NCBI GenBank assembly: GCA_937952245.1
Contig: CALFYS010000139.1
Location: 1 to 54,956, forward strand
Origin: an uncultured Alphaproteobacteria bacterium
GTDB lineage: Bacteria > Pseudomonadota > Alphaproteobacteria > Puniceispirillales > UBA1172
DNA length: 54,956 bases
Direction: 5' to 3'
Of the stretch, positions 43,696 through 52,347 are shown piece by piece. The position numbers were made by a program, and so were the translations under genes. The notes beneath the pieces were generated by a model. It ran no database searches. It had not been told where the DNA came from and saw nothing but the letters and a program-made list of their open reading frames with translations. Within the stretch, counting starts at the first letter, position 1, and every line of letters starts with the position of its first letter.

Positions 43696-45258
43696 ATGAT
43701 CGTTTTTGAAAAATGGAAAATCGCGCTGATCAGCATTATCGTGCTGGCCAGTGCTGTTTTGGCCTCTCCCAATATTATCGGCGGTGCTGATGATAATGCG
43801 GATGGGCCATTTGGCCTGTCCCGTATCAATCTTGGCCTTGATTTGCAGGGCGGGTCGTATCTGCTCTTGAAGGTTGAATTGGAAGAGGTGATCGAAGAAC
43901 GGCTGAGCAATAGCGTTGAAGCCATCAGAAGCGAGATGCGAGGGGAGCGGATTGGCGTTCGGAATCTCAATTCAGATGCCAACAGCCTGTCCTTTGATTT
44001 GCGCAAACCGGAAGACCGCCCGAAAGCGCGTGAAATCTTGGGGCAAATTTTGGGGCAAGATTTGACGATCACCGATACCGACCAAGGTTTTGCCGCCGCT
44101 TATTCCGAAGCGGGATTGCAAGAAATTGGCCGCATGACCGTGGAACAAGCGATTGAGATTGTCCGTTCGCGGATTGATGAAACTGGCACAAAAGAGCCGA
44201 TCATCCAACGCCAAGGCGAAGATCGCATCCTCATTCAATTGCCCGGTGTTGATAACCCTGAAGATGTCAAACGTCTGTTGGGCAAGACCGCGCGGCTCGG
44301 CTTTCAGATGGTGGACATCACCACCACCGCCATAGAAGCCAAGGCATCCGGCCGTATTCCGCCGGGGTCTGAAATTCTTGAAGCGGCGGATGGGTCTGAA
44401 CAGCTTTATCTGGTGCGGAAAAGAGTGTTGATTTCAGGCGATATGCTTGATGACGCGCGCCCTGCCTTTGGTCAGGATAATGAACCTGTTGTCAGTTTCC
44501 AGCTGAACTCAACCGGCGGGGCAAGATTTGGCAAGATCACGGGGCAGAATATTGGCCGTCCGTTTGCCATTGTGCTGGATGGCAAGGTTGTTTCCGCGCC
44601 GGTGATCCGCGCCCAGATTTTCTCAGAAGGGCAAATCTCCGGTAATTTCTCGGTGGAAGAAAGCAATGAATTGGCCTTATTACTGAGGGCAGGGGCATTG
44701 CCCGCGCCGCTTTCCGTCCTTGAAGAACGGTCTGTTGGCCCTGGTCTTGGCAGTGATTCCATCGAAGCGGGTAAGATTGCCTCCATCATTGGCTTGATCG
44801 CGGTGGTCATCTTTATGGTGGCCTGTTACGGCAAATTCGGCGTCATCGCGGTGATGGCGTTGACGATCAATATCGTGTTGATTGTCGCCGCGCTTTCAAC
44901 CTTGGGGGCGACCTTAACGCTCCCGGGGATTGCGGGGATTGTTCTGACCATTGGGATGGCGGTGGATGCCAATGTCCTTATTTTTGAACGTATCCGAGAA
45001 GAGCTAAACCGCGGGCGCAAGATTGTATCGTCGGTCAATGCAGGGTTTAAGCAAGCCACGGCAACCATTGTTGATGCCAATCTGACCACGCTGGCGGCGG
45101 CGATTTTCTTATATTTCCTTGGGTCTGGCCCCATCAAAGGCTTTAGCGTGACCTTGGCGATTGGGGTGCTGACCTCAATGTTTACCGCGGTCATGATCAC
45201 CCGAATGTTTGTTGTGCTTTGGCTCAACCGCACCCGTCCGAAAACTTTGGAAATTTAG
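43696..45258 (+). CDS. secD: Protein translocase subunit SecD
   Basis: 520-residue inner-membrane protein that uses the proton gradient to aid late steps of Sec export. A first helix near residues 9-26 is followed by NLGLDLQGGSYLLLKVE, a large periplasmic domain, then the five-helix RND-like core (AGKIASIIGLIAVVIFMVACYGKFG onward; GMAVDANVLIFERIREE carries the conserved Asp). Length is normal for alphaproteobacterial SecD. It lies 54 bases after yajC. Confidence 0.95.
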   Translation: MIVFEKWKIALISIIVLASAVLASPNIIGGADDNADGPFGLSRINLGLDLQGGSYLLLKVELEEVIEERLSNSVEAIRSEMRGERIGVRNLNSDANSLSFDLRKPEDRPKAREILGQILGQDLTITDTDQGFAAAYSEAGLQEIGRMTVEQAIEIVRSRIDETGTKEPIIQRQGEDRILIQLPGVDNPEDVKRLLGKTARLGFQMVDITTTAIEAKASGRIPPGSEILEAADGSEQLYLVRKRVLISGDMLDDARPAFGQDNEPVVSFQLNSTGGARFGKITGQNIGRPFAIVLDGKVVSAPVIRAQIFSEGQISGNFSVEESNELALLLRAGALPAPLSVLEERSVGPGLGSDSIEAGKIASIIGLIAVVIFMVACYGKFGVIAVMALTINIVLIVAALSTLGATLTLPGIAGIVLTIGMAVDANVLIFERIREELNRGRKIVSSVNAGFKQATATIVDANLTTLAAAIFLYFLGSGPIKGFSVTLAIGVLTSMFTAVMITRMFVVLWLNRTRPKTLEI

Positions 45259-45267
45259 GGGATTATG

Positions 45268-46212
45268 ATGCTTAAATTGATACCTCATCAGACCAATATT
45301 CCGTTTTTGAATTTCCGCAAAGTGACGCTGGTGGCATCATTGCTGTTGGTTTTGGGCTCAATCGGCTCATGGTTGACCATTGGGCTGAACACAGGGATTG
45401 ATTTCCGCGGCGGGTTTTTGATCGAAGTCCGTTCCAATGCTGGCCCTGCTGACATTCCGCAATTGCGGGATGATTTGGGCGCCTTGGGGCTGGGGGATAT
45501 TTCCTTACAGGAATTTGGCACAGAAACAGATGTGTTGATTCGTGTTCAATCTCAAAACCTTGGTGAAAGTGAAGCCTTATCCGAAGCGGATAAAGCCGCT
45601 GTTGTCTTGGTGAAAGAAACGATTGGCGATGATTACACCATCCGCCGCACCGAATATGTTGGTGCTGTTGTCGGCGGGGAATTGCGCGAAAAGGCGACTT
45701 GGGCGATTATCGCCGCGCTGGGCGCGATCATGATTTATATCTGGTTCCGATTTGAATGGCCTTTTGCCATCAGCGCGATTGTCGCTTTGAGCCATGATGT
45801 GATCTCAACCGTGGGGCTGTTTTCTGTCACTGGATTTGAGTTTAACTTAGCCACGGTGGCGGCGCTGTTGACCATCGCCGGGTATTCGATCAACGATACC
45901 GTCGTGGTGTTTGACCGTGTCCGTGATAATCTCCATCGGTATAAGTCAGAAGAAATTCCGTTCATTTTGAACAAATCGTTGAACGAAACGCTGCGCCGGA
46001 CGTTCATGACCTCGATCACCACTTTGCTGGCTTTGGGGTCAATCTACCTCTTTGGTGGCGCGGTTCTGGCTGATTTTGCGCTGGCGATGATCTGGGGCGT
46101 GATTATCGGGACATATTCTTCGATTTTCGTGGCGGTAGGGACATTGGCTTGGTTTGATCTGCATCCAAAAGATGATGAAGATGAAACCCCAATCCCTGAA
46201 TATGAACGCTAA
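45268..46212 (+). CDS. secF: Protein translocase subunit SecF
   Basis: 314-residue partner of SecD. It begins with a cytoplasmic leader, the first helix VTLVASLLLVLGSIGSWLTIGL and GIDFRGGFLIEVR, then six-helix core segments including IAGYSINDTVVVFDRVRDNL, the conserved SecF signature. Of the adjacent ATGs at 45265 and 45268 the second has better spacing from AGGGGA (45257-45262). Its stop overlaps the next gene as TAATG. Confidence 0.95.
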   Translation: MLKLIPHQTNIPFLNFRKVTLVASLLLVLGSIGSWLTIGLNTGIDFRGGFLIEVRSNAGPADIPQLRDDLGALGLGDISLQEFGTETDVLIRVQSQNLGESEALSEADKAAVVLVKETIGDDYTIRRTEYVGAVVGGELREKATWAIIAALGAIMIYIWFRFEWPFAISAIVALSHDVISTVGLFSVTGFEFNLATVAALLTIAGYSINDTVVVFDRVRDNLHRYKSEEIPFILNKSLNETLRRTFMTSITTLLALGSIYLFGGAVLADFALAMIWGVIIGTYSSIFVAVGTLAWFDLHPKDDEDETPIPEYER

Positions 46213-46628
46213 TGGCTCCTGAAACCCCAGAAAACACCCCACAAGATGGGCAGGTTCAGCCGCCAATTATCAGCGATTATGCTGATGGCGGCTTTACCAT
46301 TGGTGGCGCGTTCACCAAAGGCGGGGTGTTGATCACCGGCGCTGAAGGCACAGGGTTCAGCATCACCCCTTGGGCGGTGGATGATGCGGATAAGATTGAT
46401 GCCGCCAGCCTTGCGCCTTTGTATCAAACCCCTGAATTGCCAAACCTGATCGTCTTAGGCGTCGGGGCAAAAATGCAGCATCCGTTTTTAAAATTGCGGG
46501 CGGAATTATCAAAACACGCCATCGCTGTTGAAATCCTGACAACCCCCGCGGCGTGCCGGACATGGAATTTGTTGTTAAGCGAGGGGCGGAAGGTTGCTTT
46601 TGCGGCCATCGCCATGGCGGATGAATAA
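46212..46628 (+). CDS. Mth938/NDUFAF3-like domain protein
   Basis: 138-residue small protein of the Mth938 family (DUF498), related to mitochondrial complex I assembly factor NDUFAF3. Conserved parts are GFTIGGAFTKGGVLITGAEG, LPNLIVLGVGAKM and the C-terminal TTPAACRTWNLLLSEGRKVAFAAIAM. The role in bacteria is unproven. It overlaps secF by one base and the next gene by eight. Confidence 0.85.
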   Translation: MAPETPENTPQDGQVQPPIISDYADGGFTIGGAFTKGGVLITGAEGTGFSITPWAVDDADKIDAASLAPLYQTPELPNLIVLGVGAKMQHPFLKLRAELSKHAIAVEILTTPAACRTWNLLLSEGRKVAFAAIAMADE

Positions 46629-47214
46629 CCCACCACCCATGGATGCGGTATCATCTTTACGCCAAGAATTGCCAGCCTTGGGGTTAACCGCGGGATTTGC
46701 CGCGCCGGATATAAGAGCAGTTTATGCGGATTTGATGCTGCTCTGGTTGGAGGTCAACCGCGCCCGTGCCGCCAATGAAAACTTGATCGCCGCCGCACGG
46801 CTGACATGGTGGCGCGATGCGATTGATCAGAACCAGCCTGAAGGCGTGCCGCTGGCCACGCGATTGCTTGACCATCAGATTGATCATCAAGCGTTGGTGG
46901 CGGAATTAACCCATTTGATTGACCACACATTGCATTCAGATCATGGCGCATCACAAGATGATCAATGCCATCTGATTTACGGCCGGATTCTGGCTTCCGC
47001 CCTAGGAGGTGAGGCCGAAGCGGCAGGGCAGGTGTTGATCAGCCTGAAAGCAAGCCTTGCGGGAAAACCGCGCGATTTGAATATCCAGACCCAATCCTTA
47101 CCGAAAGTCTTGCGGCTTGTTCATTGGCTGGCACAAGACCCAGCCCGCCTGCATTACCCCGAAGCCAAGCCAATGCTGGCCTTAACCATGGTCTTTGCCG
47201 CGTTCAAAATTTAA
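46621..47214 (+). CDS. Short squalene/phytoene synthase-like (NDUFAF6-like) protein
   Basis: 197 residues related to the squalene/phytoene synthase superfamily. DLMLLWLEVNRARAANENLIAAARLTWWRDAI matches the N-terminal region of the NDUFAF6-like members usually found after the Mth938 gene. The catalytic Asp-rich motifs of true phytoene synthases are not seen, and at 197 residues it is clearly shorter than the roughly 270-residue relatives. It may be an assembly factor rather than an enzyme. The ATG at 46621 overlaps the preceding stop; an ATG at 46639 is possible. It converges with trmFO, overlapping by four bases. Confidence 0.65.
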   Translation: MNNPPPMDAVSSLRQELPALGLTAGFAAPDIRAVYADLMLLWLEVNRARAANENLIAAARLTWWRDAIDQNQPEGVPLATRLLDHQIDHQALVAELTHLIDHTLHSDHGASQDDQCHLIYGRILASALGGEAEAAGQVLISLKASLAGKPRDLNIQTQSLPKVLRLVHWLAQDPARLHYPEAKPMLALTMVFAAFKI

Positions 47215-48584
47215 TGCGCTAAGGTTTGGATGTAATCATCAATGGCGGTGAGCGCGCGTTCCGCGTAAATCGCTTTGCGATCACGTCCTTTTGGCCGCCG
47301 CGGTTTGCGCCCTGTCTTAGGGTCAGGTTCAGCCACAGGCAGTTCAGGGAACAGCCCAAAATTGACATTCATCGGCTGGAACGTGTCGATATTCGCCCCG
47401 CCGGTGATATGCGCCAATAACGCGCCATGCGCTGTTTCCAATGGCGGGGGTGTGAAATCCTCACCTTTTTGTTGGGCGGCGGCCATGCGTCCAGCCATTA
47501 ACCCCATGGCGGCGGATTCAACATAGCCTTCAACGCCTGTCATTTGGCCAGCGAATCTGATGCGAGGCATGGCTTTCAGCCGCAATTCATGGTCGAGCAA
47601 TTTCGGCGAACGAATAAAAGTGTTGCGGTGCATTCCCCCAAGGCGCGCAAAAGACGCGTCTTCCAGCCCGGGGATCATGCGGAACACTTCAACCTGAGCG
47701 CCATAGCGCATCTTGGTTTGAAACCCAACGATATTATAAAGCGTGCCCAAAGCGTTATCTTGGCGCAATTGCACCACCGCGTGCGGGCGTTCATCTTGAT
47801 GGGGATTGGTCAGGCCAACCGGTTTCATCGGCCCAAATCGAGGGGTGTCATGGCCACGTTCCGCCATCACTTCAATCGGCATACAGCCTTCAAAATAGGG
47901 GGTGTTGGCTTCCCATTCTTTGAATTCCATTTTTTCCGCCGCCATCATGGCCGCGATCAAAGCGTCATATTGGTCTTCATTCAAGGGACAGTTGATGTAA
48001 TCCTTGCCATCGCCTTTGTCATAACGCGATTGAAACCACGCTTTATCCATATTGATGCTGTCTTTATGCACAATCGGGGCAATGGCATCAAAAAACGCCA
48101 GATCATCTTCTTCGGTGACCGATTTAATCGCCTCGCTCAAATCCGGTGAGGTGAGGGGGCCCGTGGCGATAATCACATTATCCCAATCTTCAGGCGGCAA
48201 GCCTTTAATTTCTTCACGTTCTAAAGTGATCAAAGGATGGGCGTTGATCTTGGCTTCAACCGCGGCGGAAAATTGATCACGGTCAACGGCCAAAGCTCCG
48301 CCTGCTGGCACCGCGGTTTCATCCCCCGTGGTCAGGATAATTGAGGACAGACGCCGCATTTCTTCATGCAAAACACCAACAGCATTGCCCGTGGCATCAT
48401 CGGAACGGAAGGAATTGGAACAGACCAATTCGGCCAGCCCTTCGGTTTGATGGGCATCTGTTTTCCGATGGGGGCGCATTTCATGGATAACCACAGGCAC
48501 GCCTTGTTCAGCGGCTTGCCACGCGGCTTCGCATCCGGCCATGCCGCCACCAATCACATGAATAGGTTTTAAATCATCTGTCAT
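47211..48584 (-). CDS. trmFO: Methylenetetrahydrofolate--tRNA-(uracil-5-)-methyltransferase
   Basis: 457-residue FAD and folate-dependent enzyme that makes 5-methyluridine at tRNA position 54. The FAD motif IHVIGGGMAGCEAAWQAA lies near the N-terminus, with ELVCSNSFRSDDATGNAVGVLHEEMRR, CPLNEDQYDALI and AGQMTGVEGYVESAAMGLMAGRMAA as hallmark segments. The ATG at 48584 is used; a GTG at 48590 is possible. No strong ribosome-binding site is visible. It lies 21 bases downstream of uvrA and could be co-transcribed. Confidence 0.95.
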   Translation of the reverse strand: MTDDLKPIHVIGGGMAGCEAAWQAAEQGVPVVIHEMRPHRKTDAHQTEGLAELVCSNSFRSDDATGNAVGVLHEEMRRLSSIILTTGDETAVPAGGALAVDRDQFSAAVEAKINAHPLITLEREEIKGLPPEDWDNVIIATGPLTSPDLSEAIKSVTEEDDLAFFDAIAPIVHKDSINMDKAWFQSRYDKGDGKDYINCPLNEDQYDALIAAMMAAEKMEFKEWEANTPYFEGCMPIEVMAERGHDTPRFGPMKPVGLTNPHQDERPHAVVQLRQDNALGTLYNIVGFQTKMRYGAQVEVFRMIPGLEDASFARLGGMHRNTFIRSPKLLDHELRLKAMPRIRFAGQMTGVEGYVESAAMGLMAGRMAAAQQKGEDFTPPPLETAHGALLAHITGGANIDTFQPMNVNFGLFPELPVAEPDPKTGRKPRRPKGRDRKAIYAERALTAIDDYIQTLAH

Positions 48585-48605
48585 GATCACTTACTCTATG
48601 GTCAT

Positions 48606-51563
48606 TTACTCTGCTGATGCTTTGACTTGTGACGCTTTTACATTCGCCAGACGTTGACGTTGGCGGTCCATCAAGATTTTAAGGTATTCACCCGTGATGG
48701 AGCCTTTCGCCGCGCAAATATCTTCCGGCGTGCCCGTGGCGATCACCTGACCGCCGCCATCACCGCCTTCAGGGCCAATATCAATAATCCAATCGGCGGT
48801 TTTGATCACATCAAGATTATGTTCAATCACAATCACGGTATTGCCGCTATCGACCAATTCCTGCAAGACTTCCAGCAATTTGCGAATATCTTCAAAATGA
48901 AGACCGGTGGTGGGTTCATCCAGAATATAAACGGTTCTGCCTGTCGCCCGCCGCGATAATTCTTTTGATAACTTAATGCGCTGGGCTTCCCCCCCGGAAA
49001 GGGTGGTGGCTTGCTGGCCAATCTTGACATAACCCAAGCCCACGCGATGCATGGTTTCCAGTTTGTCGCGCACCGAAGGCACAGCCTTAAAATAGTCCAG
49101 CCCATCTTCAACCGTCATATCAAGAACATCGGCTATCGACTTGTCACGCCACGTTATTTCCAGCGTTTCGCGATTGTATCTTTTGCCTTTGCAAGTATCG
49201 CAAGTGACATAGACATCGGGCAGGAAATGCATTTCAATTTTGATCAGCCCATCGCCCTGACAAGCTTCACAACGGCCGCCTTTGACATTGAAACTAAACC
49301 GCCCCGGGGCATAACCCCTGGCCTTGGCTTCGGGCAGGCCAGCGAACCATTCACGGATCGGGGTAAACGCGCCTGTGTAAGTCGCGGGGTTTGATCGCGG
49401 TGTCCGGCCAATCGGCGATTGGTCAATATCAACGACTTTATCGACAAAATGCAGGCCTTCGATCTTCTCAAGGGCGGCGGGGACTTCCCGGGCGTTCATC
49501 AGCCGTCTCGCCATGGTCTTCCACAAGGTTTCCAAGACCAGCGTGGATTTACCACTGCCCGAAACACCGGTCACACAGGTCAGCAGCCCCAGCGGAAATT
49601 CAGCATCAACATTCTGCAAATTGTTGCCTGTCGCGCCTTTCAGGCTGATCTTGCGATCTTTTTTCATCTTTCGGCGTTGTTGAGGGATGGCAATTTCGCG
49701 ATGACCGGAAAGATACAGCCCTGTCATGGAATGGGTATTATCAATCACCGCTTGCGGCGTGCCTTCGGCCACCACTTGCCCGCCATGCACCCCAGCCCCG
49801 GGCCCCATGTCAATCACATGGTCAGCTTCAAGGATGGCTTCTTCGTCATGTTCCACCACCAAAACGGTATTGCCCAAATCGCGCAAGCGTTTCAATGTTC
49901 TCAACAATCGGTCGTTATCCCGCTGATGAAGGCCAATCGACGGTTCATCCAAGACATAGAGAACCCCTGTTAGGCCAGAACCGATTTGTGATGCCAATCT
50001 GATCCGCTGGCTTTCCCCGCCTGAAAGCGTGCCCGATGACCGCCCCAAGGACAGGTAATTCAGCCCGACATTGGCCAAGAACATCAATCGTTCGTTGATT
50101 TCCTTCAGGATCCGTCCGGCGATGGCGTTTTCTTGGTCAGACAAGTCTTGGGAAACCGAACCAAACCAATCTTCGGCATCCCCGATGGAAAGGGTGGAAA
50201 TATCGGCAATATCTTTGCCCGCCACTTTAACCGCCAAAGCTTCAGGCTTCAGGCGTTTGCCGCCACACGAATCACAGGCGTGATCCGCTTGGAATTTGCC
50301 CAATTCTTCACGGATCCAAGACGAATCTGTTTCCCGCATCCGCCGTTCCAGATTGGGGATCACGCCTTCAAACGGCTTTTTCGTGCGATAAGACCGCAAG
50401 CCATCATCATATTCCATGACAATCGGCTCACCTTTAGACCCAAAGAGAATAACCTCTTGAAAATCAGGTTTTAAATCTTCAAAGGCGGTGTTGAGGTCAA
50501 AACCATAATGCCGCCCGAGGGAAGCCAATGTCTGGGTGTAATATTTTGCCGTGCTGGAGGCCCAAGGCGCAATCGCGCCATCCTTCAGGGTTTTGGTGGT
50601 GTTTGGCACAACCAATTGACGGTCAAAATGGCTGGATTTGCCCAACCCATCACAATCCGGACAAGCGCCAAACGGATTGTTAAATGAAAACAACCGAGGT
50701 TCAATTTCATCAATGGTAAAGCCTGACTCGGGGCAAGCAAACCGCGCCGAATAAACGTGTTCTTTGCCGCCATCGGCTTCTTCGGCAATGGCCAGACCAT
50801 CGGTTAATTTCAACGCTGTTTCGGTTGAATCCGCAAGACGGGTGATCAATTCTTCGTCTTCATGGCGGATGACCACGCGATCCACCACCACGGCAATATC
50901 ATGTTTACGCTTTTTATCCAGCGTTGGCAGGTCATCCATATCATAGAGCGTGCCGTCAATTTTCACCCGCTGAAACCCGCGGGCTTGCAGGTTCATCAAT
51001 TCTTTTTTGTATTCACCTTTGCGGCCACGGATAATCGGCGCCAACAGGTAAAGCCGCGTGCCATCGGCCAATGCCATCATGCTATCGACCATCTGGCTGA
51101 CGGTCTGGCTGCGGATTGGCAAGCCTGTGGCAGGCGAATAGGGGATGCCCACCCGCGCCCACAACAGGCGCATATAATCATAAATCTCGGTCACCGTGCC
51201 GACGGTGGAACGGGGATTGCGCGAGGTTGTCTTCTGTTCAATGGAAATAGCCGGGGAGAGGCCTTCGATCAGATCAACATCAGGCTTCTGCATCATTTCA
51301 AGGAACTGGCGCGCGTAGGCGGATAGCGATTCGACATAACGCCGCTGGCCTTCGGCATAGATCGTATCAAAAGCAAGGCTGGATTTGCCTGACCCTGAAA
51401 GCCCGGTCAGCACGACAAAAGAATCACGCGGAATATCAACATTAATATCCGTCAGATTATGCTCACGCGCCCCGCGCACTTGAATGGCACGGCTGGCTTG
51501 CGCAGGGGGAATTGACCCTGAAGCAGACAAAGCGGGGGAAGATGTATTTTTTTCAGAAGACAT
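48606..51563 (-). CDS. uvrA: UvrABC excinuclease subunit A
   Basis: 985-residue DNA damage sensor of nucleotide excision repair. It has two ABC ATPase modules (GLSGSGKSSLAF and GVSGSGKSTLV Walker A; LSGGESQRIRLA and LSGGEAQRIKLS signatures) and zinc modules with CPDCDG and CEACQGDG/CDTCKGKRY. N-terminal IQVRGAREHNLTDINVDIPRD is standard. A TATAGT hexamer ends six bases before the ATG and no ribosome-binding site precedes it, so the mRNA may be leaderless. Divergent from ssb. Confidence 0.96.
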   Translation of the reverse strand: MSSEKNTSSPALSASGSIPPAQASRAIQVRGAREHNLTDINVDIPRDSFVVLTGLSGSGKSSLAFDTIYAEGQRRYVESLSAYARQFLEMMQKPDVDLIEGLSPAISIEQKTTSRNPRSTVGTVTEIYDYMRLLWARVGIPYSPATGLPIRSQTVSQMVDSMMALADGTRLYLLAPIIRGRKGEYKKELMNLQARGFQRVKIDGTLYDMDDLPTLDKKRKHDIAVVVDRVVIRHEDEELITRLADSTETALKLTDGLAIAEEADGGKEHVYSARFACPESGFTIDEIEPRLFSFNNPFGACPDCDGLGKSSHFDRQLVVPNTTKTLKDGAIAPWASSTAKYYTQTLASLGRHYGFDLNTAFEDLKPDFQEVILFGSKGEPIVMEYDDGLRSYRTKKPFEGVIPNLERRMRETDSSWIREELGKFQADHACDSCGGKRLKPEALAVKVAGKDIADISTLSIGDAEDWFGSVSQDLSDQENAIAGRILKEINERLMFLANVGLNYLSLGRSSGTLSGGESQRIRLASQIGSGLTGVLYVLDEPSIGLHQRDNDRLLRTLKRLRDLGNTVLVVEHDEEAILEADHVIDMGPGAGVHGGQVVAEGTPQAVIDNTHSMTGLYLSGHREIAIPQQRRKMKKDRKISLKGATGNNLQNVDAEFPLGLLTCVTGVSGSGKSTLVLETLWKTMARRLMNAREVPAALEKIEGLHFVDKVVDIDQSPIGRTPRSNPATYTGAFTPIREWFAGLPEAKARGYAPGRFSFNVKGGRCEACQGDGLIKIEMHFLPDVYVTCDTCKGKRYNRETLEITWRDKSIADVLDMTVEDGLDYFKAVPSVRDKLETMHRVGLGYVKIGQQATTLSGGEAQRIKLSKELSRRATGRTVYILDEPTTGLHFEDIRKLLEVLQELVDSGNTVIVIEHNLDVIKTADWIIDIGPEGGDGGGQVIATGTPEDICAAKGSITGEYLKILMDRQRQRLANVKASQVKASAE

Positions 51564-51569
51564 GGCGGC

Positions 51570-51575
51570 ACTATA
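51570..51575 (-). promoter_or_regulatory. Possible uvrA -10 box adjoining the start codon
   Basis: On the minus strand TATAGT is followed by six bases and the uvrA ATG, the geometry expected for a leaderless transcript. The -35 region is poor, so confidence is low. Confidence 0.3.
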
Positions 51576-51653
51576 AATCAGAACAGGGGCGTTAAACCAT
51601 CAAAAACAAACGTGATGATAAAATAAAAATCGTCTTAAATAGAGATAAGTCAA

Positions 51654-51682
51654 TTGCCCTATTTTATTTGCAGGATTATGCT
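51654..51682 (+). promoter_or_regulatory. Putative ssb promoter
   Basis: TTGCCC (51654-51659) and TATGCT (51677-51682) are 17 bases apart and about 30 bases before the ssb start. Confidence 0.4.
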
Positions 51683-51713
51683 AAAGATAATGAAAAAATA
51701 AGGAGGCCAGATC

Positions 51714-52205
51714 ATGGCTGGAAGCGTCAATAAAGTTATTCTTTTGGGCAATTTGGGGCAAGACCCTGAAGTTGTCAGCCTGAATGACGGCAATAAAATC
51801 GTCAAATTATCCATCGCCACATCTGAACGGTGGAAAGACCGCAATTCAGGGGAACAGCGTGAGCGTACCGAATGGCATCGGGTGGTGATTTTTAATGAAA
51901 ACCTAGGCCGCATCGCTGAACAATATCTGCGGAAAGGCTCATCGGTTTATTTGGAAGGCCAAGTGCAAACCCGCAAATGGCAAGATCAAAACGGTCAAGA
52001 CCGATACACCACTGAGATTGTCTTAGCCCGCTATCGGGGTGAGCTTACCCTCTTGGGCAGCCGAAATGACAGCATGGGCGGCGGTGATTACGCCGGCGGT
52101 GGTGCCATGGGCGGCGGCGCATCAGGCGGGTCAATTGGCGGCGGCAACCCTGCGCCTTCAGCCCCACCGATGAGCAGCAATCTGGATGATGATATTCCGT
52201 TCTAA
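51714..52205 (+). CDS. ssb: Single-stranded DNA-binding protein
   Basis: 163-residue OB-fold protein that coats single-stranded DNA in replication and repair. The N-terminus AGSVNKVILLGNLGQDPEV, the core TEWHRVVIFNENLGRIAEQYLRKGSSVYLEGQVQTRKW, a Gly-rich linker and the partner-binding tip DDDIPF are all present. AAGGAGG lies upstream of the ATG. It is divergent from uvrA, as in many proteobacteria, and is followed by a strong terminator. Confidence 0.96.
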   Translation: MAGSVNKVILLGNLGQDPEVVSLNDGNKIVKLSIATSERWKDRNSGEQRERTEWHRVVIFNENLGRIAEQYLRKGSSVYLEGQVQTRKWQDQNGQDRYTTEIVLARYRGELTLLGSRNDSMGGGDYAGGGAMGGGASGGSIGGGNPAPSAPPMSSNLDDDIPF

Positions 52206-52236
52206 AACCATCATTTCCACTGATGTGAAGATGACG

Positions 52237-52265
52237 AATGCCAGCGATTTGATTGCTGGCATTTT
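52237..52265 (+). terminator. Intrinsic terminator after ssb
   Basis: AATGCCAGC (52237-52245), a nine-base loop and GCTGGCATT (52255-52263) followed by T-rich sequence form a stable terminator between ssb and gyrA. Confidence 0.88.
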
Positions 52266-52347
52266 TCATTTTTATGACAACAATATGTAGTATTAAGCGG
52301 CAAAATTTGCTATAAAATATACTATATATTTTTAGTGGAGTGGCTCA

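Noticed and set aside
47544..48149. A 201-codon open frame on the plus strand
   Set aside because: It lies wholly antisense to trmFO, which has all family motifs, and its translation has no recognisable domain or ribosome-binding site.
51564..51713. A shared LexA/SOS box between uvrA and ssb
   Set aside because: I looked for the alphaproteobacterial GTTC-N7-GTTC direct repeat and its complement and found no intact copy, only a single GTTC/GAAC half.
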